From NCBI RefSeq assembly GCF_000010085.1, contig NC_007712.1:1612001-1676000 (forward strand): a stretch of 64,000 bases of DNA, written 5' to 3'. Positions 1-9,492 of the stretch are shown piece after piece (position 1 is the first letter of the stretch; every line of letters begins with the position of its first letter). The translations under genes were made by a program, and so were the position numbers. Below the pieces are notes generated by a model. That model was not told the origin of the DNA and made no database searches. It was given only the letters and a program-made list of their open reading frames with translations. This DNA is from Sodalis glossinidius str. 'morsitans' (GTDB taxonomy: Bacteria; Pseudomonadota; Gammaproteobacteria; Enterobacterales; Enterobacteriaceae).

Positions 1-2
1 CA

Positions 3-1139
3 ATGATTAAAGCGAAATTAAAATTGGTACCGTCCATGTTGTTGTCTATGAGCGTTCTGAGTGGCTGTACGGTCATTCCAGGAACGCATTTACCAACGGG
101 CGATAAAACCATAATTAAATCGGACGATGCGGATTTTGATATTGGCAAATATGTTAATGTGTTTGTGCTTACGCCATCCGTTATCGACCAATTGCGTGAT
201 AAACCGATTGTTGCTCAGCCGAATTCCCTACTGGAAAGAGAACTGCAAAATTATCAGTATCGCGTAGGAATCGGCGATGTATTGAGCATCACCGTCTATG
301 ACCATCCTGAATTGACCACGCCGGCCGGCACCTACCGCAGCGCCAGCGACTCGGGTGACTGGGTACAGTCAGATGGGACCATTTTCTACCCCTATATTGG
401 CCGAGTCCGGGTCGCGGGTAAAACCGTCTCTGAGATTCGCAACGATATCTCCGGACGTTTAGCGCAATATATTGAATCGCCACAAATCAATGTCAGTATT
501 GCTAATTTCCGTTCGCAAAAAGCTTACGTGACCGGAGAAGTAGCGAAGTCCGGTGAACAGGAAATTTCAAATATTCCCTTGACCGTGCTGGATGCTATCA
601 ACAAAGCCGGCGGTTTAACTTCAGACGCCGATTGGAGCAATGTGGTATTGACCCATAACGGACGTGGTCAGAAAATCTCGCTGCAGGCTCTGATGCAAAA
701 TGGCGATTTGCAGCAAAATCGTCTGCTATACCCGGGTGATATTTTGTTCATCCCCCGCAATGATGACCTGAAAGTGTTCGTAATGGGTGAAGTCACCAAG
801 CAAGCAACGCTGAAAATGGATCGAAGCGGGATGACGCTGACAGAAGCGCTGGGCAACGCAGAGGGCATTAATCAAACGACCTCCGATGTAACGGGTATCT
901 TCGTTATCCGGCCAAACCCAGATAAGAGCGCCGGCTCCAAGTTGGCTAATGTCTATCAATTGGATCTGTCTGACGCAACATCGCTCATATTGGCTACGGA
1001 ATTCAGATTAAAGCCTTATGACATTGTTTATGTCACTACGGCGCCGATAACGCGTTGGAACCGTGTTATCAGTCAATTGCTGCACACCATCAGCGGCAGC
1101 CGGTCGATTTATTCTACTGGTCATGATTCTGGTTGGTAA
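3..1139 (+). CDS. wza: Wza, outer-membrane polysaccharide export lipoprotein
   Basis: This is the outer-membrane channel through which finished exopolysaccharide leaves the cell, working with the inner-membrane kinase Wzc. The 378-residue length matches enterobacterial Wza (about 379). The N-terminus is a lipoprotein signal with lipobox LSGC, making Cys22 the lipidated residue. A polysaccharide-export domain begins near residue 85 (YRVGIGDVLSITVYDHPEL), followed by SLBB-type repeats (AYVTGEVAKSGEQ, VFVMGEVTKQ). The start lies at the very edge of the window, so its promoter is not visible. It is the first visible gene of the exopolysaccharide operon and overlaps the TAATG region at the start of wzb. 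Family assignment is very secure. Confidence 0.96.
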   Translation: MIKAKLKLVPSMLLSMSVLSGCTVIPGTHLPTGDKTIIKSDDADFDIGKYVNVFVLTPSVIDQLRDKPIVAQPNSLLERELQNYQYRVGIGDVLSITVYDHPELTTPAGTYRSASDSGDWVQSDGTIFYPYIGRVRVAGKTVSEIRNDISGRLAQYIESPQINVSIANFRSQKAYVTGEVAKSGEQEISNIPLTVLDAINKAGGLTSDADWSNVVLTHNGRGQKISLQALMQNGDLQQNRLLYPGDILFIPRNDDLKVFVMGEVTKQATLKMDRSGMTLTEALGNAEGINQTTSDVTGIFVIRPNPDKSAGSKLANVYQLDLSDATSLILATEFRLKPYDIVYVTTAPITRWNRVISQLLHTISGSRSIYSTGHDSGW

Positions 1140-1144
1140 TGGCA

Positions 1145-1573
1145 ATGTTTAATAAAATTCTGGTCGTCTGTGTCGGCAATATCTGCCGTTCTCCTACAGG
1201 GGAGTGGCTATTAAAGAAATACATTCCAGATAAGACCATCGAATCGGCCGGCATTAATGCCCTTATTGGTAATGATGCAGATGCCAAAGCGTTAGAGGTG
1301 GCAAAAAAAAACCAGCTTGACATCGTTGGGCACCAGGCCAGGCAATTAAACCGGCGATTGTGCAAAGACTATGACCTCATCCTGGTCATGGAAAAGGGCC
1401 ATATAGATGCGGTATGCCAAATTGCTCCTGGAGCAAGGGGAAAGGTCATGCTTTATGGGCATTGGATCGCGAAAGAGATCCCCGATCCTTACTGCAAAAG
1501 CCTTGAGGCCTTTGAGGCGACCTACTTGCTGCTTAAACAAGCTGCTCGTGAATGGGCGAGTAAACTGAGTTAG
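1145..1573 (+). CDS. wzb: Wzb, low-molecular-weight protein-tyrosine phosphatase
   Basis: Cytoplasmic phosphatase that removes phosphate from the tyrosine-rich tail of Wzc and so drives the phosphorylation cycle needed for polymer export. The catalytic P-loop CVGNICRSPTGE lies at the N-terminus, and the general-acid segment EIPDPYCKS lies near residue 115. ATG codons occur at 1139 and 1145, and a TTG in frame at 1133. I choose 1145 because the protein then begins MFNKILVVC, as in E. coli Wzb (MFNNILVVC). The gene follows wza immediately, which implies translational coupling. Length (about 142 residues) is normal. Confidence 0.95.
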   Translation: MFNKILVVCVGNICRSPTGEWLLKKYIPDKTIESAGINALIGNDADAKALEVAKKNQLDIVGHQARQLNRRLCKDYDLILVMEKGHIDAVCQIAPGARGKVMLYGHWIAKEIPDPYCKSLEAFEATYLLLKQAAREWASKLS

Positions 1574-1588
1574 ATAAGGATTGGAATA

Positions 1589-3742
1589 TTGAATAAAAAT
1601 AATTTGTTCGTAGCCAAAGAGGATAGCAATGAGGTTGATCTGGGCAGAATTTTCGGCTCCATCATCGACTATAAGTGGCTAATTTTCTCCATTACATCAT
1701 TGGCCGCCATTCTGGGCATCCTTTATACCCTTTTTGCTACCCCAATCTATCAAGCTGACGCTTTGGTCCAGGTTGAGTCCACCACCGGCAGCCAGATTAT
1801 TCAAAACATGAATAGTCTGTCGTTGGAGGCGAAACCCGTCTCAATGACCGAGATCGAACTGATAGAATCTCGCATGGTGCTTGGTAAAACGGTCGATGAT
1901 TTAGGCTTGGACGTCACCTTACAGCAAAAATATTTTCCGGTACTTGGCAAAGGCTGGGCCCGGCTAACCGGCAAAGAAGCCGGACGTATTGCACTATCCC
2001 GACTGCGCTTGCCGTCTGATATGTATAATGTTCCCATGACGTTAATCATTACGGATAAGCAACATTATCAATTAAAAAATGACGATGGTGAAGTCTTAGT
2101 AGAAGGCCAGGTGGGGCAATTGGCCAGCAAGGGCGATTTTGGGTTGCTGATTAGCGGGATAGAAACCGAACCTGGCACGGAATTCGAGGTGGTCAAACAC
2201 CCTACGCTTGGAGCTATTAATAATATTGCCAATAACCTGCTCGTGGAAGATAAAGGTAAAGATACTGGCGTCTTGTCGATGACCTACACCGGGCCCGATA
2301 AAGAGCTGATTCGTAAAACGCTTGACAGCATCACCCAGAATTATTTATTGCAAAATATCGAACGGAAATCCGCTGAAGCGGAAAAAAGTTTGAATTTCTT
2401 GCAAACGCAAATTCCAAAAGTTAGAGCGACCTTGGATGATGCAGAGAACAAACTGAATACTTTCCGCCAGCAGAATGATTCCGTTGATCTGTCGCTGGAA
2501 GCGCGTTCGGTGTTGGATAGCCTGTTCAATATTGATGCGCAACTAAACCAGCTGACTTTCAAGGAAGCGGAAATATCCAAGCTTTACACCAAGGAGCATC
2601 CGGCTTACCGCACCTTGCTGGAAAACAGAAAAACGCTAGAGAATGAAAAGGCTGAGTTATCCAAGCAAGTGAGTGCATTGCCCAAAACCCAGCAGGAAAT
2701 ATTGCGCTTGACGCGTGATGTGGACGCTAATCAGGCCATCTACATGCAATTGCTTAACCGTCAGCAAGAGCTGAATATTACCCGCGCCAGCACCGTAGGT
2801 AATGTGCGCATTGTCGATCCCGCCGTGACGCTGCCGGAGCAAATCGCGCCCAAGAGTGCGCTCATTATCCTTGGATCCGTGGTGGTGGGATTAGTGTTGT
2901 CACTGATATTCATTATCCTTCGCACCATATTGCATCGTGGCGTCGAAAGTCCTGCTGAACTGGAAGAAGCGGGAATCAACGTCTACGCTAGCGTACCGCT
3001 TTCCGAATGGCAGCAAAAAGTCGATCGGGAATTCAAAAGTGGTAGCAAAAAACGTCACAGAGAGACATTATTAGCGCTCAATAATTTGAGCGATCCGGCG
3101 ATCGAAGCCGTACGTAGTCTGCGTACCAGCTTGCATTTTGCAATGCTTGAAGCCAGAAATAACATTCTGATGATCTCAGGTGCGAGTCCATCCATTGGTA
3201 AGACGTTTATCAGTTCCAACCTGGCGGCGTTAATTGCCCAGGCCGGACAGCGGGTGCTGCTGATAGACGGTGACCTGCGCAAGGGCTATGTCCATGAAAT
3301 GCTCGGGCTTAATAACCAGAAAGGGCTTACAGAGCTTCTGTCTAACCAAACAACGCTTGAGGTCAGTATCCAGAATTCGGGGGTAAGCAATTTTGATATT
3401 ATCACCCGTGGCCAGGTACCGCCGAATCCATCTGAGTTACTGATGGGAAATATACTGGAAGAGATCCTAGCAAAAGTTTCTACGCTCTATGATATGGTGC
3501 TGATCGATACACCACCAATTCTGGCGGTAACGGATGCGGCGGTTATTGGTCATCATGTTGGCACCTCTCTGCTGGTGGCTCGCTATGGAATAAATACGCT
3601 GAAGGAAATTGAGATCAGTATTAACCGCTTTGCCCAAAATGGAACAGAAGTGAAAGGGGTTATTCTGAACTCGGTGTTTAAACATGCGCGCAATGTCTAT
3701 AGTAGCTATGGCTATTATGAATACAAATCAGACAATAAATAA
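1589..3742 (+). CDS. wzc: Wzc, bacterial tyrosine autokinase and polysaccharide co-polymerase
   Basis: Inner-membrane co-polymerase that controls chain length and couples synthesis to Wza. The N-terminal Wzz domain is bounded by membrane segments near residues 30-52 and 425-447, with a coiled-coil periplasmic region between them. The cytoplasmic BY-kinase domain has Walker A GASPSIGKT (about residue 530), Walker A' LLIDGDLRKG (about 555) and Walker B MVLIDTPP (about 635). The C-terminus has the tyrosine cluster expected for autophosphorylation (YSSYGYYEY), the substrate of Wzb. The start is TTG, supported by an AAGGA ribosome-binding site at 1576-1580. Length 717 is typical. Confidence 0.95.
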   Translation: MNKNNLFVAKEDSNEVDLGRIFGSIIDYKWLIFSITSLAAILGILYTLFATPIYQADALVQVESTTGSQIIQNMNSLSLEAKPVSMTEIELIESRMVLGKTVDDLGLDVTLQQKYFPVLGKGWARLTGKEAGRIALSRLRLPSDMYNVPMTLIITDKQHYQLKNDDGEVLVEGQVGQLASKGDFGLLISGIETEPGTEFEVVKHPTLGAINNIANNLLVEDKGKDTGVLSMTYTGPDKELIRKTLDSITQNYLLQNIERKSAEAEKSLNFLQTQIPKVRATLDDAENKLNTFRQQNDSVDLSLEARSVLDSLFNIDAQLNQLTFKEAEISKLYTKEHPAYRTLLENRKTLENEKAELSKQVSALPKTQQEILRLTRDVDANQAIYMQLLNRQQELNITRASTVGNVRIVDPAVTLPEQIAPKSALIILGSVVVGLVLSLIFIILRTILHRGVESPAELEEAGINVYASVPLSEWQQKVDREFKSGSKKRHRETLLALNNLSDPAIEAVRSLRTSLHFAMLEARNNILMISGASPSIGKTFISSNLAALIAQAGQRVLLIDGDLRKGYVHEMLGLNNQKGLTELLSNQTTLEVSIQNSGVSNFDIITRGQVPPNPSELLMGNILEEILAKVSTLYDMVLIDTPPILAVTDAAVIGHHVGTSLLVARYGINTLKEIEISINRFAQNGTEVKGVILNSVFKHARNVYSSYGYYEYKSDNK

Positions 3743-3755
3743 TTAATCAGCCCTA

Positions 3756-3781
3756 TAGCCCTATCTGATGTGATAGGGCTA
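3756..3781 (+). terminator. Hairpin after wzc
   Basis: A perfect inverted repeat (arms TAGCCCTATC and GATAGGGCTA, six-base loop) lies 13 bases after the wzc stop. No run of T follows, so it may be an attenuator or RNA-stabilising hairpin instead of a full terminator. It would lower expression of the glycosyltransferase genes relative to wza-wzb-wzc. Confidence 0.5.
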
Positions 3782-3900
3782 TGTTCAGCCGGTGGTAACA
3801 TACACGACAACAAACATCTTTTCCCCTGAAAAAATTAGTGCAATAAATTAATTTTGCAGCAGGTGATTGATTATTTTTATTTTATTAAGGGAGATGATCA

Positions 3901-5127
3901 TTGAAAGTTACTTTTTTTCTTGGCCGATTTCCAATTCCTTCTGAAACATTTGTCCTCAATCAAATCACATCGCTAATCAATTTAGGTCATGAGGTGAGTA
4001 TTGTTGCTGTATGGTCAGGTGCCAACGATTATAAACATAAAAATTATTTTGATTATAACCTGCGGGATAAAACTCATTACCTGTTGCCCAACGAAAAAAA
4101 AGGGACCCTGGCAAAAACCTTGAATCGGCTGTTAAGCATCATTGGCCATCTCGGGCGCAAGCAGGTACGTGTGGCAATGGATAATAGACGATTTGGCGCT
4201 CATGCCAAATCCTTACTTCTCCCGGCGGTAATCGCGCAAAATCCACCGCAATCACCCGCGGACGTGATCATTGCCCACTTTGGGACTGAAGGCGTCCTGG
4301 CGATGAAGTTATGCGAACTTGGTTTACTTAAGGGAGCCATTTGTACTGTATTTCACGGCATCGATATCTCCCAAACGGACATTTTGCAGCGCTATCAGAC
4401 AGATTATCAGCGTTTATTCAAAGAAACCGAATTGCTTATGCCCATTAGCTATTTATGGAAAACAAAGCTCGAAAAGATGGGTTGTCCTGCGGATAAAGTG
4501 AAAGTTTTCCGCATGGGTGTCAATGTTAATGACTATAACTATCAACCGCGTACCTTGGCACATGATCGGTTGGAAATTATAAGCGTGGCGCGACTCATGG
4601 AGAAAAAGGGGCTTGATGTCGCCATCAAAGCCTGCGCTCTGTTGAAAAGCCGCAACGTTGATTTTCGCTATCGGATCGTAGGCCATGGTCCTCTGGCGGA
4701 CAAAATGCGCGCCCTCGTTGATGAATTAAACCTTAACGATAGGGTTACTCTTCTCGGCTTCCAACCGCAACACAAAGTCAAAGAATTGCTTGCGGAGTCC
4801 GATATCTTCATGCTGCCTTCAGTAACGGGCGCCGATGGTGATATGGAAGGGATTCCGGTAGCGTTGATGGAAGCAATGGCCGTGGGGCTGCCAGTTGTTT
4901 CGACATTCCATAGCGGAATTCCGGAGCTCATCGAACATCAAAAAAGCGGCTGGTTGGCACCTGAATATGATAGTGAGGCGTTGGCGAATATTATTGAAAA
5001 CATCCTCAATAATAAAGGTTCTCTCCGTCAGATGCTAGATCATGCGCGTGATAAAATTGAAACCGAGTTTAATGAAGACATCACTAATCAAGAATTGAGC
5101 AAGTCTTTAGTGCGTAGTTTCACCTGA
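3901..5127 (+). CDS. Glycosyltransferase family 4, WcaL/AmsK-like
   Basis: A 408-residue GT-B glycosyltransferase that probably adds one sugar to the lipid-linked repeat unit on the cytoplasmic face of the inner membrane. The opening MKVTFFLGRFPIPSETFVLN closely resembles the N-terminus of WcaL of the colanic acid cluster. The C-terminal half carries the GT4 nucleotide-sugar motif EGIPVALMEAMAVGLPVVS near residue 318. The start is TTG, with GGGAGA about ten bases upstream. A gap of about 160 bases separates it from wzc, and this gap contains the hairpin at 3756-3781. The sugar and linkage cannot be read from sequence. Confidence 0.85.
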   Translation: MKVTFFLGRFPIPSETFVLNQITSLINLGHEVSIVAVWSGANDYKHKNYFDYNLRDKTHYLLPNEKKGTLAKTLNRLLSIIGHLGRKQVRVAMDNRRFGAHAKSLLLPAVIAQNPPQSPADVIIAHFGTEGVLAMKLCELGLLKGAICTVFHGIDISQTDILQRYQTDYQRLFKETELLMPISYLWKTKLEKMGCPADKVKVFRMGVNVNDYNYQPRTLAHDRLEIISVARLMEKKGLDVAIKACALLKSRNVDFRYRIVGHGPLADKMRALVDELNLNDRVTLLGFQPQHKVKELLAESDIFMLPSVTGADGDMEGIPVALMEAMAVGLPVVSTFHSGIPELIEHQKSGWLAPEYDSEALANIIENILNNKGSLRQMLDHARDKIETEFNEDITNQELSKSLVRSFT

Positions 5128-5187
5128 CAGCTCTGAAAGGTGATTAATCTAATAAAACTTGTGTTTCCACTTTCCTAGAGGTTTGAC

Positions 5188-6123
5188 ATGATTCCCCCAA
5201 GAAAAAATATGTCAGTCGTTGTACCTATATATAATAGTTCTTCCTATATCGAACAAACGCTCAAGAGCATCCAGGATTCATGTGAAGGGTATGAAATTGA
5301 GGCGATATTGGTTGATGACAAATCAAAAAATATTGAAGCAGTTAAAATAATTTTAGAAAAATTTCCTTTCGCAATGCTCATAGAGAAAGAAGAGAAATCA
5401 AACGCCGCGCATTCTCGTAATATTGGCTTTGAAAAAAGCCAGTACGAAAAAGTTTTTTTTCTCGATTCCGATGACTGCTTTACGTCACAGTATATATTGA
5501 ACCGAAATCTTCTTATGGATGAAAACGAGTATGGTGTTTATTTTGGCGGCTATACTACCGTAGTGAATAATCGAAAAATCATCAGTCCAAGACCGGTTTA
5601 TCAAAATGGCGACATGCGCGATTATCTTTTTCTCCAGCGCGGCGATTTCCGTACCTCAACCGTCTCCATTGATAAAAAATACCATAAAGGAACTGTTTTT
5701 GACCCCGAGATGAAGAAGCATCAGGACTGGGGCTTGGGAATCCGTTGCTATGACGCTAAAGAAAGAATTTATTATGATGACTCAACCTATATGATCATCC
5801 ATGAAGGACGAAATGATCAAATGAGCGCATCTATGAATATAGAGGCAAGTGAGTATTTTGTTCAAAACTACCTTAGCGACAAAAAACATTTGTTGAACTT
5901 CGTGGAAGTTCACATCATCCGTGCCATCTGCAATAAAGATGACAAAGCATTGAAGTTCTTCTTCAGACTCATTGATGAAATCTCTCTATCCGGTAAAAAG
6001 AAATTGATTTTTGATGTGTTTCGAGTGGGTTCAAAAAAAGGAGTAATTGAAGTCACTTCACCGGCGCTTTATGCATTACGACGATTAAAAAAACGCTTTA
6101 GTAAAAAAACAGTCAGGTATTAA
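5188..6123 (+). CDS. Glycosyltransferase family 2
   Basis: A 311-residue GT-A fold transferase with the family 2 layout: VVVPIYNSSSYIEQTLKSI at the N-terminus, the nucleotide-binding ILVDDKS near residue 43, and the metal-binding DSDD (FFLDSDDCF) near residue 93. It probably transfers a sugar from a nucleotide donor to the growing undecaprenyl-linked repeat unit. The gene is AT-rich, as is usual for polysaccharide clusters that move between strains. The next gene begins four bases after its stop. Donor and acceptor are unknown. Confidence 0.82.
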   Translation: MIPPRKNMSVVVPIYNSSSYIEQTLKSIQDSCEGYEIEAILVDDKSKNIEAVKIILEKFPFAMLIEKEEKSNAAHSRNIGFEKSQYEKVFFLDSDDCFTSQYILNRNLLMDENEYGVYFGGYTTVVNNRKIISPRPVYQNGDMRDYLFLQRGDFRTSTVSIDKKYHKGTVFDPEMKKHQDWGLGIRCYDAKERIYYDDSTYMIIHEGRNDQMSASMNIEASEYFVQNYLSDKKHLLNFVEVHIIRAICNKDDKALKFFFRLIDEISLSGKKKLIFDVFRVGSKKGVIEVTSPALYALRRLKKRFSKKTVRY

Positions 6124-6126
6124 ATA

Positions 6127-7212
6127 ATGTATCGAAATAGAAATAAAGTTGTCTACGTTATCAACTCCTTAAACCCCGGTGGCGCAGAAATGGGATTGGA
6201 GTTATTACTGGATAATGGCCTGTTTTATGACACGGATTTGCATATTATTTGCCTGAGCCGTAGCCACTCTGATTTAGAAGATCGCATTTTTAAAAAGAAC
6301 AAGCGGGGCGTTATCTTCCTGAATGATACCCCTGTTAATAATAAAAAATTATTGCAATATGCTTTTCAGCTTCATAAGCAGATACTGAAAGTGAAGCCTT
6401 CTGTGGTCATCACCTCCTTGTCGCAATCTGTCTTGGCGATAAGAATAATAAAAGCTTTCCATCGTTTTCAGCATATTACTTTTGAGCATAACACCCAATT
6501 TAAGAACCGTAGTGCCTGGCATTTGCTGAAGTTGACAGACCACCTATCAGACAAATTTTGGTGCGATTCTATCGCGATGCAGAAAGCGTTGCTGGCAAGA
6601 GCCCCGGGTGTAAAAAACCTAATTGTTCCTTTGTTTTATGTGAACGATATGGCGCCGGTAAAGCAGGACTATGTTGCAAGAGAACCCTTTAAGCTAATGG
6701 CCGTCGGCCGGTTAATGGCACAGAAAAACTATCCCTTGCTTATTCAAATCGTTAGGGCATTGCATGAGCGAGGCCTAGAGATTGCGTTGGATATTTTTGG
6801 CGAGGGTGAGTTAGCTTCCAAGCTTCGTGCCGAAACCCAAGCGCGGGGGTTAACTGACGTTGTTACCTTCAGGGGTTTCGTTAGAGATTGGCAGTCTGAA
6901 GCCAATCATTATGACGCCTATATCCTAATGAGCGATTTTGAAGGGTTAAGTATCGCGACATTAGAGGCCATGAGCGTTGGATTACCCTGCATTGTCAAGC
7001 CAGTCGGCGAGCTTGAAAATTATATTTCCGATCGCAATAATGGGCTGAAAGTCCTTACTCTTGAAGACGCAGTGAATGCTATATATGAACTGATCAATGA
7101 TGCTGAACTGCGGAATTTTTTAGGCAATAATGCCAAAAGCTACGTCGCGGCACATTATTCTGAAAATTCTTTTCAAGCGCTTATCGAACAGGCTAAACGT
7201 ACTTTGGAATAA
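6127..7212 (+). CDS. Glycosyltransferase family 4
   Basis: A 361-residue GT-B glycosyltransferase. It begins with a glycine-rich acceptor-side loop (NSLNPGGAEMGLELLL) and has the donor-side sequence LMAVGRLMAQKNYPLLI near residue 195. The family motif is DFEGLSIATLEAMSVGLPCI near residue 275, where the E-x7-E glutamates contact the nucleotide sugar. It lies four bases after the family 2 gene and six bases before the polymerase gene, so all three are probably co-transcribed. Specificity is unknown. Confidence 0.83.
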   Translation: MYRNRNKVVYVINSLNPGGAEMGLELLLDNGLFYDTDLHIICLSRSHSDLEDRIFKKNKRGVIFLNDTPVNNKKLLQYAFQLHKQILKVKPSVVITSLSQSVLAIRIIKAFHRFQHITFEHNTQFKNRSAWHLLKLTDHLSDKFWCDSIAMQKALLARAPGVKNLIVPLFYVNDMAPVKQDYVAREPFKLMAVGRLMAQKNYPLLIQIVRALHERGLEIALDIFGEGELASKLRAETQARGLTDVVTFRGFVRDWQSEANHYDAYILMSDFEGLSIATLEAMSVGLPCIVKPVGELENYISDRNNGLKVLTLEDAVNAIYELINDAELRNFLGNNAKSYVAAHYSENSFQALIEQAKRTLE

Positions 7213-7217
7213 ACCCT

Positions 7218-8351
7218 ATGAGATCTACAAGATTTAAAATTACCTTTAATAAGGCTCAAAGTTACCTGTTAGATCCCTATTTGTCTTTTTTTATATGGGT
7301 TTGTGTTTTTCTTTTCTTTCTCGTTGTGGCGGAGTTCAAGCAAAATATTTTTCCTCCGTATTATTTTTGGGACGCCAACACAATAAACAATTTTATCATG
7401 GTGAAAAGCAGCGTCACCAAAGGGGATTCCTATGCCAGCACGGCCGCGTTTTATCAGATAATTAACGTGGGTAAAAACTCCGCAATCTTTCCCGTCGTTT
7501 CTTCATTAATCATAAGTGGTTTCTTTTTTCTGATGCTCAAGAAATCTAGAGCGGATAAAATGACGTTGCTTGATTTTGGAATGTTATTGTATTGCATGCT
7601 CTTGGCAAATGTTTATATGACGCTGCTCAGTAAAGATTTCATCGTCATGCTGTTGATAATTCCATTTGTATTTCTGGCCAGTCGGGGAGTCATCGGACTC
7701 ATTCTGTGGAGTTTACTGGTACTGGCCTACGCCTACTATTTTCGTGTTTACTATGTTTTGATACTTTTCCTGTTTTGGGGACTGTATATATTCTTCGCAA
7801 GGGTGAAAAAACCATTAACTATCATCTTCATGATTTTCTTATTTTTATTTTTCTTGTCTGTTGCATTTAAAGCCGGATTAGGTGTTGATTTAGATAACTA
7901 CCGCAATATGGTTAATGATGTCAGGTCTGAAGCCTCCTCATTTAAAGTTAATACCATGATCGTTAGTTATATTCCTGGTGGAGGTTTGATAATCGGTTGG
8001 CTGAACGTGTTTGTGGTATGGCTCTGCATGATGATACCCATTCCGCTAATATTAACTTTTTCACCTTTTTACTTGATTATTGCATTTTTTATCAGCATGT
8101 TGTTTTATCGTGTTTGGAAAGCTATCGCAGTAGAATTAAAAAATAAGAATAATCTCCTTATGAAATCCATGCTTTGTTTCATACTAGCATTCACAACAAT
8201 ACAAAGCGTGTTTGAGCCTGATTACGGAAGCTATGTTCGGCATCTTTCACCGCTCTATCCTTTGTTCTTTTATGTGTTATTCGTCGCGCGCCGACAGAAT
8301 AATCCTAAACAGGTTATGGATAATTTAAATGAAAGTATTTCACGCATCTGA
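7218..8351 (+). CDS. Wzy-like exopolysaccharide polymerase
   Basis: A 377-residue protein with about ten hydrophobic segments and short loops, the pattern of Wzy/EpsG polymerases that join flipped repeat units at the periplasmic face of the inner membrane. Sequence conservation in this class is too low for a motif call. The assignment rests on topology, on the position among glycosyltransferases, and on the absence of any other polymerase in the operon. A flippase (Wzx) normally has about twelve segments and near 480 residues, so this is the less likely alternative. Its end overlaps the next gene by 23 bases. Confidence 0.72.
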   Translation: MRSTRFKITFNKAQSYLLDPYLSFFIWVCVFLFFLVVAEFKQNIFPPYYFWDANTINNFIMVKSSVTKGDSYASTAAFYQIINVGKNSAIFPVVSSLIISGFFFLMLKKSRADKMTLLDFGMLLYCMLLANVYMTLLSKDFIVMLLIIPFVFLASRGVIGLILWSLLVLAYAYYFRVYYVLILFLFWGLYIFFARVKKPLTIIFMIFLFLFFLSVAFKAGLGVDLDNYRNMVNDVRSEASSFKVNTMIVSYIPGGGLIIGWLNVFVVWLCMMIPIPLILTFSPFYLIIAFFISMLFYRVWKAIAVELKNKNNLLMKSMLCFILAFTTIQSVFEPDYGSYVRHLSPLYPLFFYVLFVARRQNNPKQVMDNLNESISRI

Positions 8352-9414
8352 AACGATAAAGGGAGGGGTTGCCACCGTACAAAAGCAACTCGCTCATGCA
8401 CAGATACTCTCACCTGCTTTTTCCCAGGTCACGTGCCTGGTCCCCGCAGACCAGGTGTCGGAAATCGATGAAATTGATGCCGGGCATCTTCTGACCTTTC
8501 GGCGGACTGGCAGAGATGTGGGATCCTTTTGGCGGTTTTTATCCGCTTTTTGCCGTCATGTCTGGCGCGAAAAACCGGATGTCGTTCATCTGAATAGCAC
8601 TTTTGCAGGCGTTTTGGGGCGACTGGCTCTCATCGCATTAAGACCCGTGCGAAAGCCCAAGGTTGTGTATTGCCCGCATGCTTTTGCTTTTTTGATGGAT
8701 AACTCCGTCACTAAACGCAAGCTCTATGTTTGGGTGGAAAAATTACTCCTGACGGTGACCGACAAAATCATCTGCGTTAGCGATTATGAAAAAACTAGTG
8801 CGGTAAACCTGAATCTGTCGGCCGAGAAACTGGTGGTGGTACATAATGGTGTTCCGGACCGCGGCGGTGTTCATCATGCCGCGGCGTCCCCCACCAGCCT
8901 GAATTTGCTATTTGTTGGCCGACTCGATTTCCAGAAGGGCTATGACATCATAATTGATGCGATGCGCCAACTTCAGGGTAATCCTATTCATTTAACAATT
9001 GTAGGTGATAGCGTTAATGGGCAGCAGGAAAAAATCTCCTTGCCTAATATTACCTACACCGGCTGGTTGCGGTCGCATGAACTGGAAAAATATTTTCTGG
9101 CAGCAGATGTGCTCGTGATAGCAAGTCGTTGGGAAGGTTTCGCGATGGTTACGTTAGAGGCGATGAGTTATGCGCTGGCCATCGTGGCGAGCGATTCTAC
9201 TTCCCTTCCCGAGGTGGTGATTGACGGTAAAACGGGTAGACTTTTCAAAAATGGCGATGCCAATGACCTTAAAGATAAAATTTTAGCATTACAGCATGCC
9301 GAGTTCAGAGAAATGGGAAGTGAAGGTTACAAACTATACAAAAGCAGCTTTACTTCTGAGTTGATGATTTCAAAGACGTTCCAGTTATATAACGAGCTGC
9401 AGAAGACACATTAA
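8329..9414 (+). CDS. Glycosyltransferase family 4
   Basis: A 361-residue GT-B enzyme beginning MKVFHASETIKGGVATVQKQ, with a donor-domain start LLFVGRLDFQKGYDII near residue 193 and family motif SRWEGFAMVTLEAMSYALAI near residue 266. Its ATG lies inside the 3' end of the polymerase gene, which indicates translational coupling. It probably adds a later sugar of the repeat unit. The coding sequence is more GC-rich than the two upstream genes, so the cluster may be a mosaic. Confidence 0.83.
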   Translation: MKVFHASETIKGGVATVQKQLAHAQILSPAFSQVTCLVPADQVSEIDEIDAGHLLTFRRTGRDVGSFWRFLSAFCRHVWREKPDVVHLNSTFAGVLGRLALIALRPVRKPKVVYCPHAFAFLMDNSVTKRKLYVWVEKLLLTVTDKIICVSDYEKTSAVNLNLSAEKLVVVHNGVPDRGGVHHAAASPTSLNLLFVGRLDFQKGYDIIIDAMRQLQGNPIHLTIVGDSVNGQQEKISLPNITYTGWLRSHELEKYFLAADVLVIASRWEGFAMVTLEAMSYALAIVASDSTSLPEVVIDGKTGRLFKNGDANDLKDKILALQHAEFREMGSEGYKLYKSSFTSELMISKTFQLYNELQKTH

Positions 9415-9492
9415 TAGTAAAAAAAGCAACAGTAAAGCCCAAAGATTCCTCCTTTTTTGAATTTGGTAATTCTAATGCATCAGGTACCAACT